Shown here: in pieces, positions 1 through 7,391 of the stretch
Layout of the letters: every line of letters begins with the position of its first letter
How positions within the stretch are numbered: the stretch's first letter is position 1
DNA from: Synechococcales cyanobacterium S06
Lineage (GTDB): Bacteria > Cyanobacteriota > Cyanobacteriia > Cyanobacteriales > JAABRE01
DNA: 64,000 nt
Direction: 5' to 3'
Assembly: GCA_011391125.1 (NCBI GenBank)
Contig: JAABRE010000008.1
Location: forward strand, 24,726 to 88,725
The notes under the pieces: model-generated
Told to the model about the DNA's origin: nothing
Databases searched by the model: none
Seen by the model: only the letters and a program-made list of their open reading frames with translations
Made by a program: the position numbers and the translations under genes

Positions 1-66
1 CCCTAAAAGTAACTGATTTAAAGTGATTGCGGTTGTACTGATTAAAAATTGGCGACGACTAATCAT
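1..66 (-). CDS. N-terminus of a Tat-exported protein (partial)
   Basis: The first 22 codons of a minus-strand gene are visible, starting at the ATG at 66-64, and the gene runs off the left edge. The peptide begins MISRRQFLISTTAITL. This is a twin-arginine (SRRxFL) signal followed by a hydrophobic stretch, so the product is probably exported folded by the Tat system. It starts 3 bases after the stop codon of the upstream PP2C gene, so the two are probably co-transcribed. The mature protein lies outside the window and its function cannot be told. Confidence 0.6.
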   Translation of the reverse strand, partial: MISRRQFLISTTAITLNQLLLG

Positions 67-69
67 AAT

Positions 70-2538
70 TTAATTATCATTTATATTAGGTTCAGCATTA
101 ATATTACAGGTGGTATTTTCTAAGGAATAACTATTAATATTTGCTTGATCAAATTTGTTAATTAGTTCCTGAGTTGAGATAAAATTTGTTTCATTTGGAG
201 ATATTTGATTACTATTTTCTGGTACAGTGGGAACACAAAATTCAAATTTGATTAATGATTTATCATCTGTTATTCCCTTAACTTTTAGGAGAGTATCTGT
301 TTTTATTTCAGTTAATTGCTCTTCATTAATGATCATATTTTCAGTGATTTTAATAACATCTCCTAGTTTTAAGTTAATTTTTTCATTACAAAAACTTTGT
401 TCAACATCATCGGCAATAAAATCAGGTTCAATTTTATTACTTATGTCCAGATTTTTAATCCACCCGGATTCTCCTGCTGGAATTTGATTCAAAATTTCAC
501 TTTTACTGGTATAACAAATTTTAAATTCTAACCAAGAATTATCATCATTTCTATTAATAACCTGTAACATACTTCCTTGGGTAACTTCACCAATTCCATC
601 ATAATTAGGGGATTTTTCTTGTTGTTCAGAGGGATAAGAATAAAGTAAAATATTCTCCTTAATTTTAATAATTTTTCCGTTTTCAAAACTAATTTTAGAT
701 TTTAAATTTGGCTTCATTAAAGGTTCAAAAATCCAGGCATAGATTAAGTAAATTGAACCTAATATTATAAATATTGTTAAAATTAAATCGAGACTAACAG
801 CTTGTTTTTTCTTTTTCGGTACTGATAATTGTTTCGTTTTAACTGCTGTTTTAACCGGTTCTACTTTTTCTTGTTCCTGAGATTCGGATTCAAAAATAAA
901 GGGTGCTTGATCTTCTTGAATGGCTAAATTTTTCACGGAAGATATTAACTCTTCATAATTACAAATAATTTTTTCATTAGTAGGTTTGGAAATAACCTGA
1001 CAATAAACTAAAGCTATGGTAATATTATCGTGCCCATTAGTTTGATTCGCTATTTCTATTAATCTTTTTCCTACTTCTGATAAGTTCTTTGATTCTGTTA
1101 GTATTGGCAAGATTTCTTGTTCCCAATACTGTTCTACTCGATCAAAATCACTTAAACCATCAGAACATAATAAAAATACTGAATCTTCGCTGATTAAATA
1201 ACGTTGTGTCGTCGGATGAAGGGAAATGGAAGGATTCATTCCTAAAGCTTGAATTAATGCGCCAGCACCCGGATATAAAAGTGCATCTCGGTAGATGGTA
1301 TAACCTAAACGCACTTGTCGTGAGGCTAAGTCGTCATCGACGGTGATTTGTTGACAATTCTGTTTGCTAATTCTATAGATGCGAGAATCACCAACATGAC
1401 TGAAATAAATTTCATGGTTGCTGGCGAAACTCATGACTAAGGTTGTTCCCATGCGTTGCCGTTGCTGGAAACGTGATTCGCTATTATTGCGGTTGCTAAC
1501 GATGTCATTAACTGCACAAGTTAATTGTTGCAATATTTCAGAGAAAGTTTCTGGGTTTATTTGTTCTTCTGAGCTGGCAATTTGGGTCAATTCTGCTTGC
1601 AGAAAATCAACGGTCATTTGGGAGGCCACTTCTCCCCCTTCATGGCCACCAATTCCATCACAAACTATGGCAAAATTCTTCTCTTTTGGGTCTATTTTTA
1701 GATAAGTTCCCGAAGGAGGATAACAATAATCTTCGTTATTATCTCTAGTTTTACCCACATCAGTATAGGTACAAATTTGATAGTGATATTCTTGATTTTT
1801 ACTGATTTCAGCTATTGCTTGATCGAGAATTTCTAATAATTGTTTACTTTCACTAATTTGACGATTAATAATTGCTTTAGCAATAGTTTCTAATAAATTT
1901 TTGATAGTTGAATCGGCTGTTTGTACTAAGGTTGACCAAAAATGTCCTAACAATTTTAAGGGTGTTTTCCCTTTATTAACTAAGTGTAATTCTTTCAAGT
2001 AAATTAAATTATCTTTCACTCTGACGAGGGAAGGTTCACACAAACTTGAAGCCACTTTTTCATCATAAAGAGGTTGCCAAAGTGCCGCCATTTGCCATAA
2101 CCAGTGTAGCTGTTTGATGACTGTTGCTTGTGACCAAACTTCGGTTAATCTTGGCATTTCAGGCAATGGTCGGCTGATGGTGGTGAAATATTCTAAAAGC
2201 CAAATTTGTTGTTCCTCAAGATTGATAAATCCATAGACTTGGGGAATATGCAGACGATGGGTGATTAGTTTTAAATAAGGGACAATCTGAGGGGGAATAT
2301 CTTCGGTTAAGTCGGGGTTTACACCTGGTTTGGTATCAAGAACAAGGCTCGGTTTTTGAATGAGGTAACGTTCAAGAAGCAGCTCTTCTGTCTGATAAGA
2401 CTTAATTTCTTCACCTAAAACATAGAGATAATGTCTTACAATTGGTGTACCACATTGATGACAAAATTGATTGTCATTAGGGTTAAAAACTAAGCAATTA
2501 ATATTTGAACATTGAATTGTTTTTGCGATTTCTTCCAT
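70..2538 (-). CDS. PP2C-type Ser/Thr phosphatase with zinc ribbon and membrane anchor
   Basis: An 822-residue multi-domain protein. Residues about 10-29 form a CxxxxC...CxxC zinc ribbon. A helical region follows, perhaps a degenerate kinase-like fold. A PP2C phosphatase domain covers about residues 260-520, with the metal-binding motifs RDNNED, CDGIGGHEGGE, VGDSRIYR, CSDGLSD and GHDNIT all present, so it should be active on phospho-Ser/Thr proteins. A basic KKKK stretch and one membrane segment (about 585-605, LILTIFIILGSIYLIYAWIF) follow, then two SH3-like repeats that would lie outside the cytoplasm. The catalytic domain thus faces the cytoplasm. Substrates are unknown. The downstream gene encodes a Tat-exported protein. 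Confidence 0.88.
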   Translation of the reverse strand: MEEIAKTIQCSNINCLVFNPNDNQFCHQCGTPIVRHYLYVLGEEIKSYQTEELLLERYLIQKPSLVLDTKPGVNPDLTEDIPPQIVPYLKLITHRLHIPQVYGFINLEEQQIWLLEYFTTISRPLPEMPRLTEVWSQATVIKQLHWLWQMAALWQPLYDEKVASSLCEPSLVRVKDNLIYLKELHLVNKGKTPLKLLGHFWSTLVQTADSTIKNLLETIAKAIINRQISESKQLLEILDQAIAEISKNQEYHYQICTYTDVGKTRDNNEDYCYPPSGTYLKIDPKEKNFAIVCDGIGGHEGGEVASQMTVDFLQAELTQIASSEEQINPETFSEILQQLTCAVNDIVSNRNNSESRFQQRQRMGTTLVMSFASNHEIYFSHVGDSRIYRISKQNCQQITVDDDLASRQVRLGYTIYRDALLYPGAGALIQALGMNPSISLHPTTQRYLISEDSVFLLCSDGLSDFDRVEQYWEQEILPILTESKNLSEVGKRLIEIANQTNGHDNITIALVYCQVISKPTNEKIICNYEELISSVKNLAIQEDQAPFIFESESQEQEKVEPVKTAVKTKQLSVPKKKKQAVSLDLILTIFIILGSIYLIYAWIFEPLMKPNLKSKISFENGKIIKIKENILLYSYPSEQQEKSPNYDGIGEVTQGSMLQVINRNDDNSWLEFKICYTSKSEILNQIPAGESGWIKNLDISNKIEPDFIADDVEQSFCNEKINLKLGDVIKITENMIINEEQLTEIKTDTLLKVKGITDDKSLIKFEFCVPTVPENSNQISPNETNFISTQELINKFDQANINSYSLENTTCNINAEPNINDN

Positions 2539-2574
2539 GGAAATTATTTATTTACTAGGATTAATCCTACTTTT

Positions 2575-2814
2575 TTAATCTTGTTTTGATTCTAGTGTTA
2601 TTTCGGTAAGAATACCACTTTTTTCAATCATTTTTGGGAAAATAATTAAGAAGTATAACCACCAGATTGAAATCAATCCACTGACAGCAATTGTTAACCA
2701 AATAATTTTTAATAAAAGCCAACTTAGGCTCATAATAATTATACCGGTAAGTAAGATTGACCAAGGTTGACACCACCAAGGTTTATATTGCCAAATACTG
2801 GGAGATTTTGTCAT
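2575..2814 (-). CDS. Small cyanobacterial two-helix membrane protein (DUF6737-like)
   Basis: A 79-residue protein beginning MTKSPSIWQYKPWWCQPWS and followed by two predicted membrane helices (about residues 20-38 and 42-60). The Trp-rich start resembles a small conserved cyanobacterial family, DUF6737; that assignment is from memory and tentative. No function is known. The start codon abuts a heptamer tandem array with no visible Shine-Dalgarno sequence. The PP2C gene lies about 36 bases downstream on the same strand. Confidence 0.65.
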   Translation of the reverse strand: MTKSPSIWQYKPWWCQPWSILLTGIIIMSLSWLLLKIIWLTIAVSGLISIWWLYFLIIFPKMIEKSGILTEITLESKQD

Positions 2815-2815
2815 T

Positions 2816-2849
2816 TCAGTTATCAGTTATCAGTTATCAGTTATCAGTT
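2816..2849. repeat. Heptamer tandem array (CAGTTAT)n
   Basis: Four CAGTTAT copies followed by a degenerate one, lying immediately upstream of the ATG at 2814. The junction reads AACTGAAATGACA in the gene direction, the same as at btuR (25699). It belongs to the short tandemly repeated repetitive sequences known from cyanobacteria. Confidence 0.9.
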
Positions 2850-2994
2850 TTTCTCCGTCTCAGACTTAGAGGAAACCGCAAAAAAACGAATTATTCTCCT
2901 TATTTTTTCCTATTTTTTGAGGAGGAAACCGCCAAAACAAATTCCTTGGTCATAATTTTAGCGTTCAAGGGCGAGTAAATTTCGCCCCAAAGGA

Positions 2995-3351
2995 TTAATA
3001 TTTTCCCACTGATTCCGGACTTTCTAATCTCGGCAATCCCATGCTATAGTTAAGCACACGAGCGTTTAGATTATAGCTAATTTCACCTTTTAATAATAAT
3101 GACCGAATCAAATGTTCTAAGTCTGAACCAATACGACGTAAGTTATATTCTGTCAAATCTTGGCCGCTATTTTGTTCTACCAAGTTATCAAATTGACGAT
3201 ATACCTGTTGTAAAGCATCTTCAGTCCAGTTAAATTCATTATCAGGATCGATATCTAAAGTTAACACGTTTTCGCTTTCTACTAATTCACTTTTGGTAAT
3301 TTCGGCGCTATAAATTCGCACATGACGGGTGGTACATTTAACGAGTATCAT
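2995..3351 (-). CDS. ndhM: NAD(P)H-quinone oxidoreductase subunit M
   Basis: 118 residues of the NdhM family. Recognisable blocks are TTRHVRIYSAEI, LTLDIDPDNEFNW and YNLRRIGSDLEHLIRSLL, ending in ISYNLNARVLNYSMGLP. NdhM is an oxygenic-photosynthesis-specific subunit of the thylakoid NDH-1 complex. That complex works in respiration, cyclic electron flow around photosystem I and CO2 uptake. NdhM is peripheral and on the cytoplasmic side. The length is usual for the family. It lies 30 bases after leuD on the same strand. Confidence 0.95.
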   Translation of the reverse strand: MILVKCTTRHVRIYSAEITKSELVESENVLTLDIDPDNEFNWTEDALQQVYRQFDNLVEQNSGQDLTEYNLRRIGSDLEHLIRSLLLKGEISYNLNARVLNYSMGLPRLESPESVGKY

Positions 3352-3380
3352 CTAGTTTTTACCTTTTTTTTCTATTATTA

Positions 3381-3923
3381 TTATCGAGCTATCATCCCAG
3401 TTTGACGAGCATATTCAAAAATACCTCCAGCGTCAATAACTGGTTGGATTTCTCCCAACGGTTGCAGTTGGTATGTGTTTCCACTTGTATGATTAATTAA
3501 CTGGTTATTTTCAAAGTCGATGGTCACTTCTTCGCCAGTTTTCAATTTTTCACACAACCGCTCCCCAGATTCCCAAGGATATAATTCCCCGGTAGCTGAA
3601 CAATTGCGGAAAAAGATCCGCGCGTAGGATTGAGCGATTACAGCTTCAACGCCGGCCGCTCCCAGGGCGATCGGTGCGTGTTCACGACTTGATCCACAAC
3701 CAAAGTTCTCTCCCCCAATAATAATCGGATATTCGGTTTTCAAAGCCCCATCTTGAATAAATTTGCCATAGCGATCGGGTAATCCACAGAGGGCATAACT
3801 ACCTAATTTTTCATATTCATCGGGTTTAGAAGGCACTAAGGTTAAATATTCAGCCGGAATAATTTGATCTGTATCAATATTGTCATCAACTACAAAAACT
3901 TGACCACGAATGACTTTACCCAT
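3381..3923 (-). CDS. leuD: 3-isopropylmalate dehydratase small subunit
   Basis: 180 residues from the ATG at 3923, which has an AGGTGA ribosome-binding site five bases upstream. A longer reading from a TTG at 3947 is possible but less likely. Family motifs are DDNIDTDQIIPAEYL, the swivelling-domain core GGENFGCGSSREHAP and the end-segment DAGGIFEYAR. LeuD pairs with LeuC to isomerise 2- and 3-isopropylmalate in leucine synthesis. In organisms with citramalate synthase (cimA is at 19055) the same enzyme also serves the citramalate route to isoleucine. leuC is not nearby. Confidence 0.93.
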   Translation of the reverse strand: MGKVIRGQVFVVDDNIDTDQIIPAEYLTLVPSKPDEYEKLGSYALCGLPDRYGKFIQDGALKTEYPIIIGGENFGCGSSREHAPIALGAAGVEAVIAQSYARIFFRNCSATGELYPWESGERLCEKLKTGEEVTIDFENNQLINHTSGNTYQLQPLGEIQPVIDAGGIFEYARQTGMIAR

Positions 3924-3975
3924 ATTTTCACCTATATTTGTTGACAATTTTTAATCTTATCCTATTTTTGCGATC

Positions 3976-4007
3976 TGGTAGGGGTGAACGGCCCTTCACC
4001 CCTACCA
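3976..4007. repeat. GTAG-type palindromic repeat
   Basis: Perfect 13-base arms (TGGTAGGGGTGAA and its complement) around a 6-base centre, between leuD and the MBL-fold gene. It is the same element as at 20675, 30007 and 37661, with one substitution in the centre. Confidence 0.9.
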
Positions 4008-4026
4008 AATTTTGATAAACTGTATT

Positions 4027-4848
4027 TTATATAAAAATTGTCATGCCTTCTTGGGCAATAAAAGCTTGACTGTGAATTGAGGACAATTGCGTTTGTATTT
4101 TATCTAAAATTTGATCTTCATAGTCGGGATGATGGGCACTTAGGGCAATTTGTTCCACCTGGGCTATTTTCGCGATTTCCACCATTTCCTGCCAATTTTT
4201 GGCAATTAAAGGGAGAATTAATAAATGGGCATTTTTCGCTAATTTAATTAAGTTGTCATGATAGCCATGATCATTATTTTCCCTTTCCGTTGCATAAACT
4301 ACCGATTTTCCTTGATAGGTGACTCGATAACCAAGGGAATTATAGTTAGAATTGAGGATTAAGGCTTTAATTGTCAGATTTCGATAATTATAATTTCTAC
4401 CAGGGATAATGTCCGTAAAGTCTAATTTAGCACCCATCACCTCGATGGGAACAGGAAAATTTGGACCCTTCATTTGCTGGTATAAATGTTCTTTCATCGA
4501 AATACCGTTTTTAGTTTCTGTGCCGTAAATGTAAAATTTATTACCAGGGATAAATGCTGGTAGAAAAAACGGAAAACCTTGAATGCGATCCCAATCAAAA
4601 TGACTAAAAAAGATATGCGCTTTAACCGGCATTTCTGTTAACATGGCATTGCCTAACTCTCTTAAACCTGTACCACCGTCAAAAATTAACCTTTTGTCAT
4701 TGGCTTTGATTTCCAGACAGGAAGTATTACCACCATAATTGATAGTTGCTTCACCAGGAGTAGCAATTTTATCTTTGACTCCCCAAAATTTGATTTCAAA
4801 GATTGGATGATCGTTTTTTGCCGTGGTTATGATTTCTTTTGGTGGCAT
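4027..4848 (-). CDS. MBL-fold protein with degenerate metal site
   Basis: 273 residues with the metallo-beta-lactamase fold signature: GGNTSCLEIKA, LIFDGGTGLRELG and a late LSAHHPD. It resembles the cyanobacterial MBL hydrolases that carry SHxHWDHIQGFPFF. Here the key motif reads SHFDWDRIQGFPFF (residues 82-95). His83 and Asp87 remain, but the second His is Asp85 and the last His is Arg88. The usual D-x-x-Y segment after the fourth strand is also altered (ATERENNDHG). The protein may bind metal differently or be a non-catalytic binding protein. It is otherwise full length with no frameshift. Confidence 0.8.
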   Translation of the reverse strand: MPPKEIITTAKNDHPIFEIKFWGVKDKIATPGEATINYGGNTSCLEIKANDKRLIFDGGTGLRELGNAMLTEMPVKAHIFFSHFDWDRIQGFPFFLPAFIPGNKFYIYGTETKNGISMKEHLYQQMKGPNFPVPIEVMGAKLDFTDIIPGRNYNYRNLTIKALILNSNYNSLGYRVTYQGKSVVYATERENNDHGYHDNLIKLAKNAHLLILPLIAKNWQEMVEIAKIAQVEQIALSAHHPDYEDQILDKIQTQLSSIHSQAFIAQEGMTIFI

Positions 4849-5018
4849 AATTGATAAGGTGTGAGCTAATAATGATTGTTAATGGTGAATAATTATCAGG
4901 GCTTTTTTTAAGTAGTAAATAAGCTTAAGATTAAGTTTAATACTTGTTACCATAATTGACAACTTATTTGTGTTAAGATATTTTTTCTCTAGTTATTAAT
5001 TTTTATTAAGATATTACC

Positions 5019-5438
5019 ATGCAAGTACAGTTTCGCGAATTTGATCCTTTTGATTTATGGATTTGGTTAGATTTTGAAAATTCCCTAGGCGGAGGTGAAC
5101 TTCAATACATAGAAGAGGTTTTTAATTCTTGGTTTTATTTAGGTAAATTAGGAGCTTTTAATGCGGAAAATATCCAAATACAAGAAACCGGAAGCGAGCT
5201 AAGTTATTTTGATTATGATCAGAATCGTTTAGAAGAAGCTATGATGGCACCCATGCACAATATGGGTACTTTTGAAACTCTGGGTAATTGGGGAAGAATT
5301 TGGTTTGATTTGGGCACCAGTGATTTAATTTGTCTTGATATTTTGATTAATTCTTTGTTTCAATTAAGTAAGGAATATGTAGAGATTAAATCTTTAATTA
5401 TTGGAGGCAAAAATGAGGATTGGCCCATTGAAGATTAA
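5019..5438 (+). CDS. DUF3531 family protein
   Basis: 139 residues that match the cyanobacterial and plastid DUF3531 family along the whole length. Conserved blocks are VQFREFDPFDLWIWLDF, EEVFNSWFYLGKLGAFNAEN, MHNMGTFE and the end IIGGKNEDWPIED. It is soluble and has no assigned function. The phyletic pattern suggests a role linked to photosynthesis, which is only inference. It seems to be transcribed alone, or with the NUDIX gene 63 bases downstream. Confidence 0.9.
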   Translation: MQVQFREFDPFDLWIWLDFENSLGGGELQYIEEVFNSWFYLGKLGAFNAENIQIQETGSELSYFDYDQNRLEEAMMAPMHNMGTFETLGNWGRIWFDLGTSDLICLDILINSLFQLSKEYVEIKSLIIGGKNEDWPIED

Positions 5439-5481
5439 TTAATAGTTGATAGTTAATAGTGAACATCTTGCTTACATTCCG

Positions 5482-5501
5482 TAACTAATAGATAATAGAT
5501 T
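5482..5501. repeat. Short heptamer array before NUDIX gene
   Basis: Two copies of TAATAGA plus a partial copy, ending directly at the ATG of the NUDIX gene. It is a short member of the start-codon-abutting arrays seen elsewhere in the window. Confidence 0.6.
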
Positions 5502-5933
5502 ATGCCTTTTTCTAGTGATACGATTCGTTTTTTGGTGATTGCTGTTATTAAATACGGTGATCAAGTCTTTCTTTCCCAAGGTTTTGATCCCGTTAAACAG
5601 GAAACTTTTTATCGCGCAATGGGAGGAGGTGTGGATTTTGGTGAAAGCAGTTTTGACGCTCTCAAAAGAGAATTTCAAGAGGAAATAAACGCTGATGTTA
5701 CTAATATTAAATACCTAGGTTGTTTGGAAAGTATTTTTCAATTTAAGGGTACAACTGGCCATGAAGTTATCCAAGTTTATCAAGCAGATTTTGCTGATGA
5801 TAAATTTTACCAGTTAAAGGAGCTTACTTTCTATGAAAAAGATAGGAAAAAAACGGCTCTTTGGGTGAATATTAATGAGTTAAAATCAGGTAATTTAAGA
5901 TTAGTTCCTGAAAATTTCATTCAGTTTTTGTAG
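5502..5933 (+). CDS. NUDIX hydrolase
   Basis: 143 residues with a Nudix box at about residues 45-68 (GGGVDFGESSFDALK then REFQEE). The glutamates that bind Mg2+ are present; the usual final Gly of the box is Asn. Family members hydrolyse nucleoside diphosphates linked to another moiety. The substrate here cannot be read from sequence. The short upstream region holds a TAATAGA heptamer array instead of a clear Shine-Dalgarno sequence. Confidence 0.9.
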   Translation: MPFSSDTIRFLVIAVIKYGDQVFLSQGFDPVKQETFYRAMGGGVDFGESSFDALKREFQEEINADVTNIKYLGCLESIFQFKGTTGHEVIQVYQADFADDKFYQLKELTFYEKDRKKTALWVNINELKSGNLRLVPENFIQFL

Positions 5934-5946
5934 TTAAATAATTTAA

Positions 5947-6011
5947 GTAGGGTGCGTCAGAGAGAAATTGATTCTATAATTTAATTATAATCATTATCTG
6001 ACGCACCTTAC
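5947..6011. repeat. 65-bp MITE-like inverted repeat (GTGCGTCA family)
   Basis: Ends read GTAGGGTGCGTCAGA and TCTGACGCACCTTAC in inverted orientation, with an AT-rich centre. A second 65-bp member lies at 32176-32240. It has no coding capacity, which suits a miniature element or REP-like hairpin. Confidence 0.8.
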
Positions 6012-6039
6012 AATTTTACCTTAAAAAAGGAGGTTAAAA

Positions 6040-6654
6040 ATGTTAGCAATTGACGTAGAAAATGTCCTAGATTTTACTCCCGAAAATCCGAATCCTGAAA
6101 CCCGTTATCTTACTAATGATGTGAGTTGGTTACAATATGAAACCTTTTTAAATAAGTTGGGAGACAGTTTAAAATTTAGGGTTAAATATTTAGATGGAGT
6201 GTTAGAAATTATGTCACCAAGTCGTAATCACGAAAGAATCAAAAAAAGAATTGCTCAATTATTAGAAGTTTATTTTGAAGAGAAGAACATTTTAACTTAT
6301 CCTACTGGTTCAATGACTTTAAAAAATCAGGTAAAAAGAGGAGGACTTGAACCAGATGAAAGCTATTGTATTCATAGTGATAAGGAATTTCCCGATTTAG
6401 CCATTGAAGTGGTTGTCACAAGTGGTGGACTTGACAGGTTAAACATTTACCAAAGATTAGGTGTTAAGGAGGTTTGGTTTTGGGAAAATGAGGCTATTTC
6501 TATTTATTATTTAACCGATAATAACGATTATCAATTAGTAAAAGAAAGTGTCTTATTACCTGAGTTAAATTTAGAAATATTTTTAGAGTGTTTGTCTCTA
6601 AATAATACTTTAGAATCGGTGAAAAAATTTAGAAAATATTTACAGGAAAATTAA
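6040..6654 (+). CDS. Uma2 family endonuclease, copy 1
   Basis: 204 residues of the Uma2/DUF820 family, a restriction-endonuclease-like fold that is hugely expanded in cyanobacteria. Recognisable parts are LKFRVKYLDGVLEIMSPS, LEPDESYCI, the core KEFPDLAIEVVVTSGGLDRLNIYQRLGVKEVWFW (acidic residues plus E-V-V) and the C-terminal YQLV segment. An AAAAAGGAGGTTAAAA ribosome-binding site precedes the ATG, and the same sequence precedes copy 2. The biological role is unproven; a nuclease role in mobile DNA is often suggested. Confidence 0.9.
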   Translation: MLAIDVENVLDFTPENPNPETRYLTNDVSWLQYETFLNKLGDSLKFRVKYLDGVLEIMSPSRNHERIKKRIAQLLEVYFEEKNILTYPTGSMTLKNQVKRGGLEPDESYCIHSDKEFPDLAIEVVVTSGGLDRLNIYQRLGVKEVWFWENEAISIYYLTDNNDYQLVKESVLLPELNLEIFLECLSLNNTLESVKKFRKYLQEN

Positions 6655-6675
6655 CTCTTAAAAAGGAGGTTAAAA

Positions 6676-7323
6676 ATGTTAGCAATTGAAGTAGAAAATT
6701 TACTAGATTTTGCTCCCGAAAATCCTGATCGGGAAACCCTTTATCTTACTAATGGTGTGAGTTGGTTACAATATGAAACCTTTTTAAATAAGTTGGGAGA
6801 CAGCTTAAAATTTAGGGTTAAATATTTAGATGGAGTGTTAGAAATTATGTCACCAAGTCGCAATCACGAAAGAATCAAAAAAAGAATTGCTCAATTATTA
6901 GAAGTTTATTTTGAAGAAAATAACATTGTAACTTATCCTACTGGTTCAATGACCTTAAAAAATCAGGTAAAAAGAGGAGGACTTGAACCGGATGAAAGCT
7001 ATTGTATTCATAGTGATAAGGAATTTCCCGATTTAGTTATTGACGTGATTGTCATAAGTGCTGGACTTGACAGGTTAAACATTTACCAAAGATTAGGTGT
7101 TAAGGAGGTTTGGTTTTGGGAAAATGAGGCTATTTCTATTTATTATTTAGTTGAAAATAACGATTATCAATTAGTAAAAGAAAGTGTCTTATTACCTGAG
7201 TTAAATTTAGAAATATTTTTAGAGTGTTTGTCTCTAAATAATACTTTAGAATCTGTTAAAAAATTTAGAAAATATTTACAGGAAAATACCCCCAACCCCT
7301 CTCTATTGGGGAGAGAAGAGTAA
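6676..7323 (+). CDS. Uma2 family endonuclease, copy 2 (tandem duplicate)
   Basis: 215 residues, almost identical to copy 1 including the ribosome-binding site 21 bases after copy 1 ends. This points to a recent tandem duplication or ongoing gene conversion. Differences cluster around the N-terminus and in the core segment (VIDVIVISAGLD in place of AIEVVVTSGGLD), where the copy 1 Glu becomes Asp. The last 11 residues (TPNPSLLGREE) come from a C-rich palindromic repeat that replaced the stop codon used in copy 1. Confidence 0.9.
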   Translation: MLAIEVENLLDFAPENPDRETLYLTNGVSWLQYETFLNKLGDSLKFRVKYLDGVLEIMSPSRNHERIKKRIAQLLEVYFEENNIVTYPTGSMTLKNQVKRGGLEPDESYCIHSDKEFPDLVIDVIVISAGLDRLNIYQRLGVKEVWFWENEAISIYYLVENNDYQLVKESVLLPELNLEIFLECLSLNNTLESVKKFRKYLQENTPNPSLLGREE

Positions 7324-7381
7324 GATGTCATTACAGGAAAGTACCCTCACCCCCAACCCCTCTCCCCAAGGGAGAGGGGAG
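7288..7381. repeat. Tandem pair of C-rich/G-rich palindromic repeats
   Basis: Two units, each an ACAGGAAARTACCC lead-in followed by CCCCAACCCCTCTC and a G-rich inverted arm (GGGGAGAG; GGGAGAGGGG). The first unit forms the 3' end of Uma2 copy 2. The hairpins lie between convergent genes and could also act as a terminator. Confidence 0.8.
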
Positions 7382-7391
7382 TAAAATGTTA

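Noticed and set aside
2757..2978. Small plus-strand frames around the heptamer array at 2816
   Set aside because: They only translate the repeat (QLSVISYQLSV) and have no support.
3924..3947. Longer LeuD start at a TTG (MSTNIGEN extension)
   Set aside because: The ATG at 3923 has a good AGGTGA site and matches the family start.
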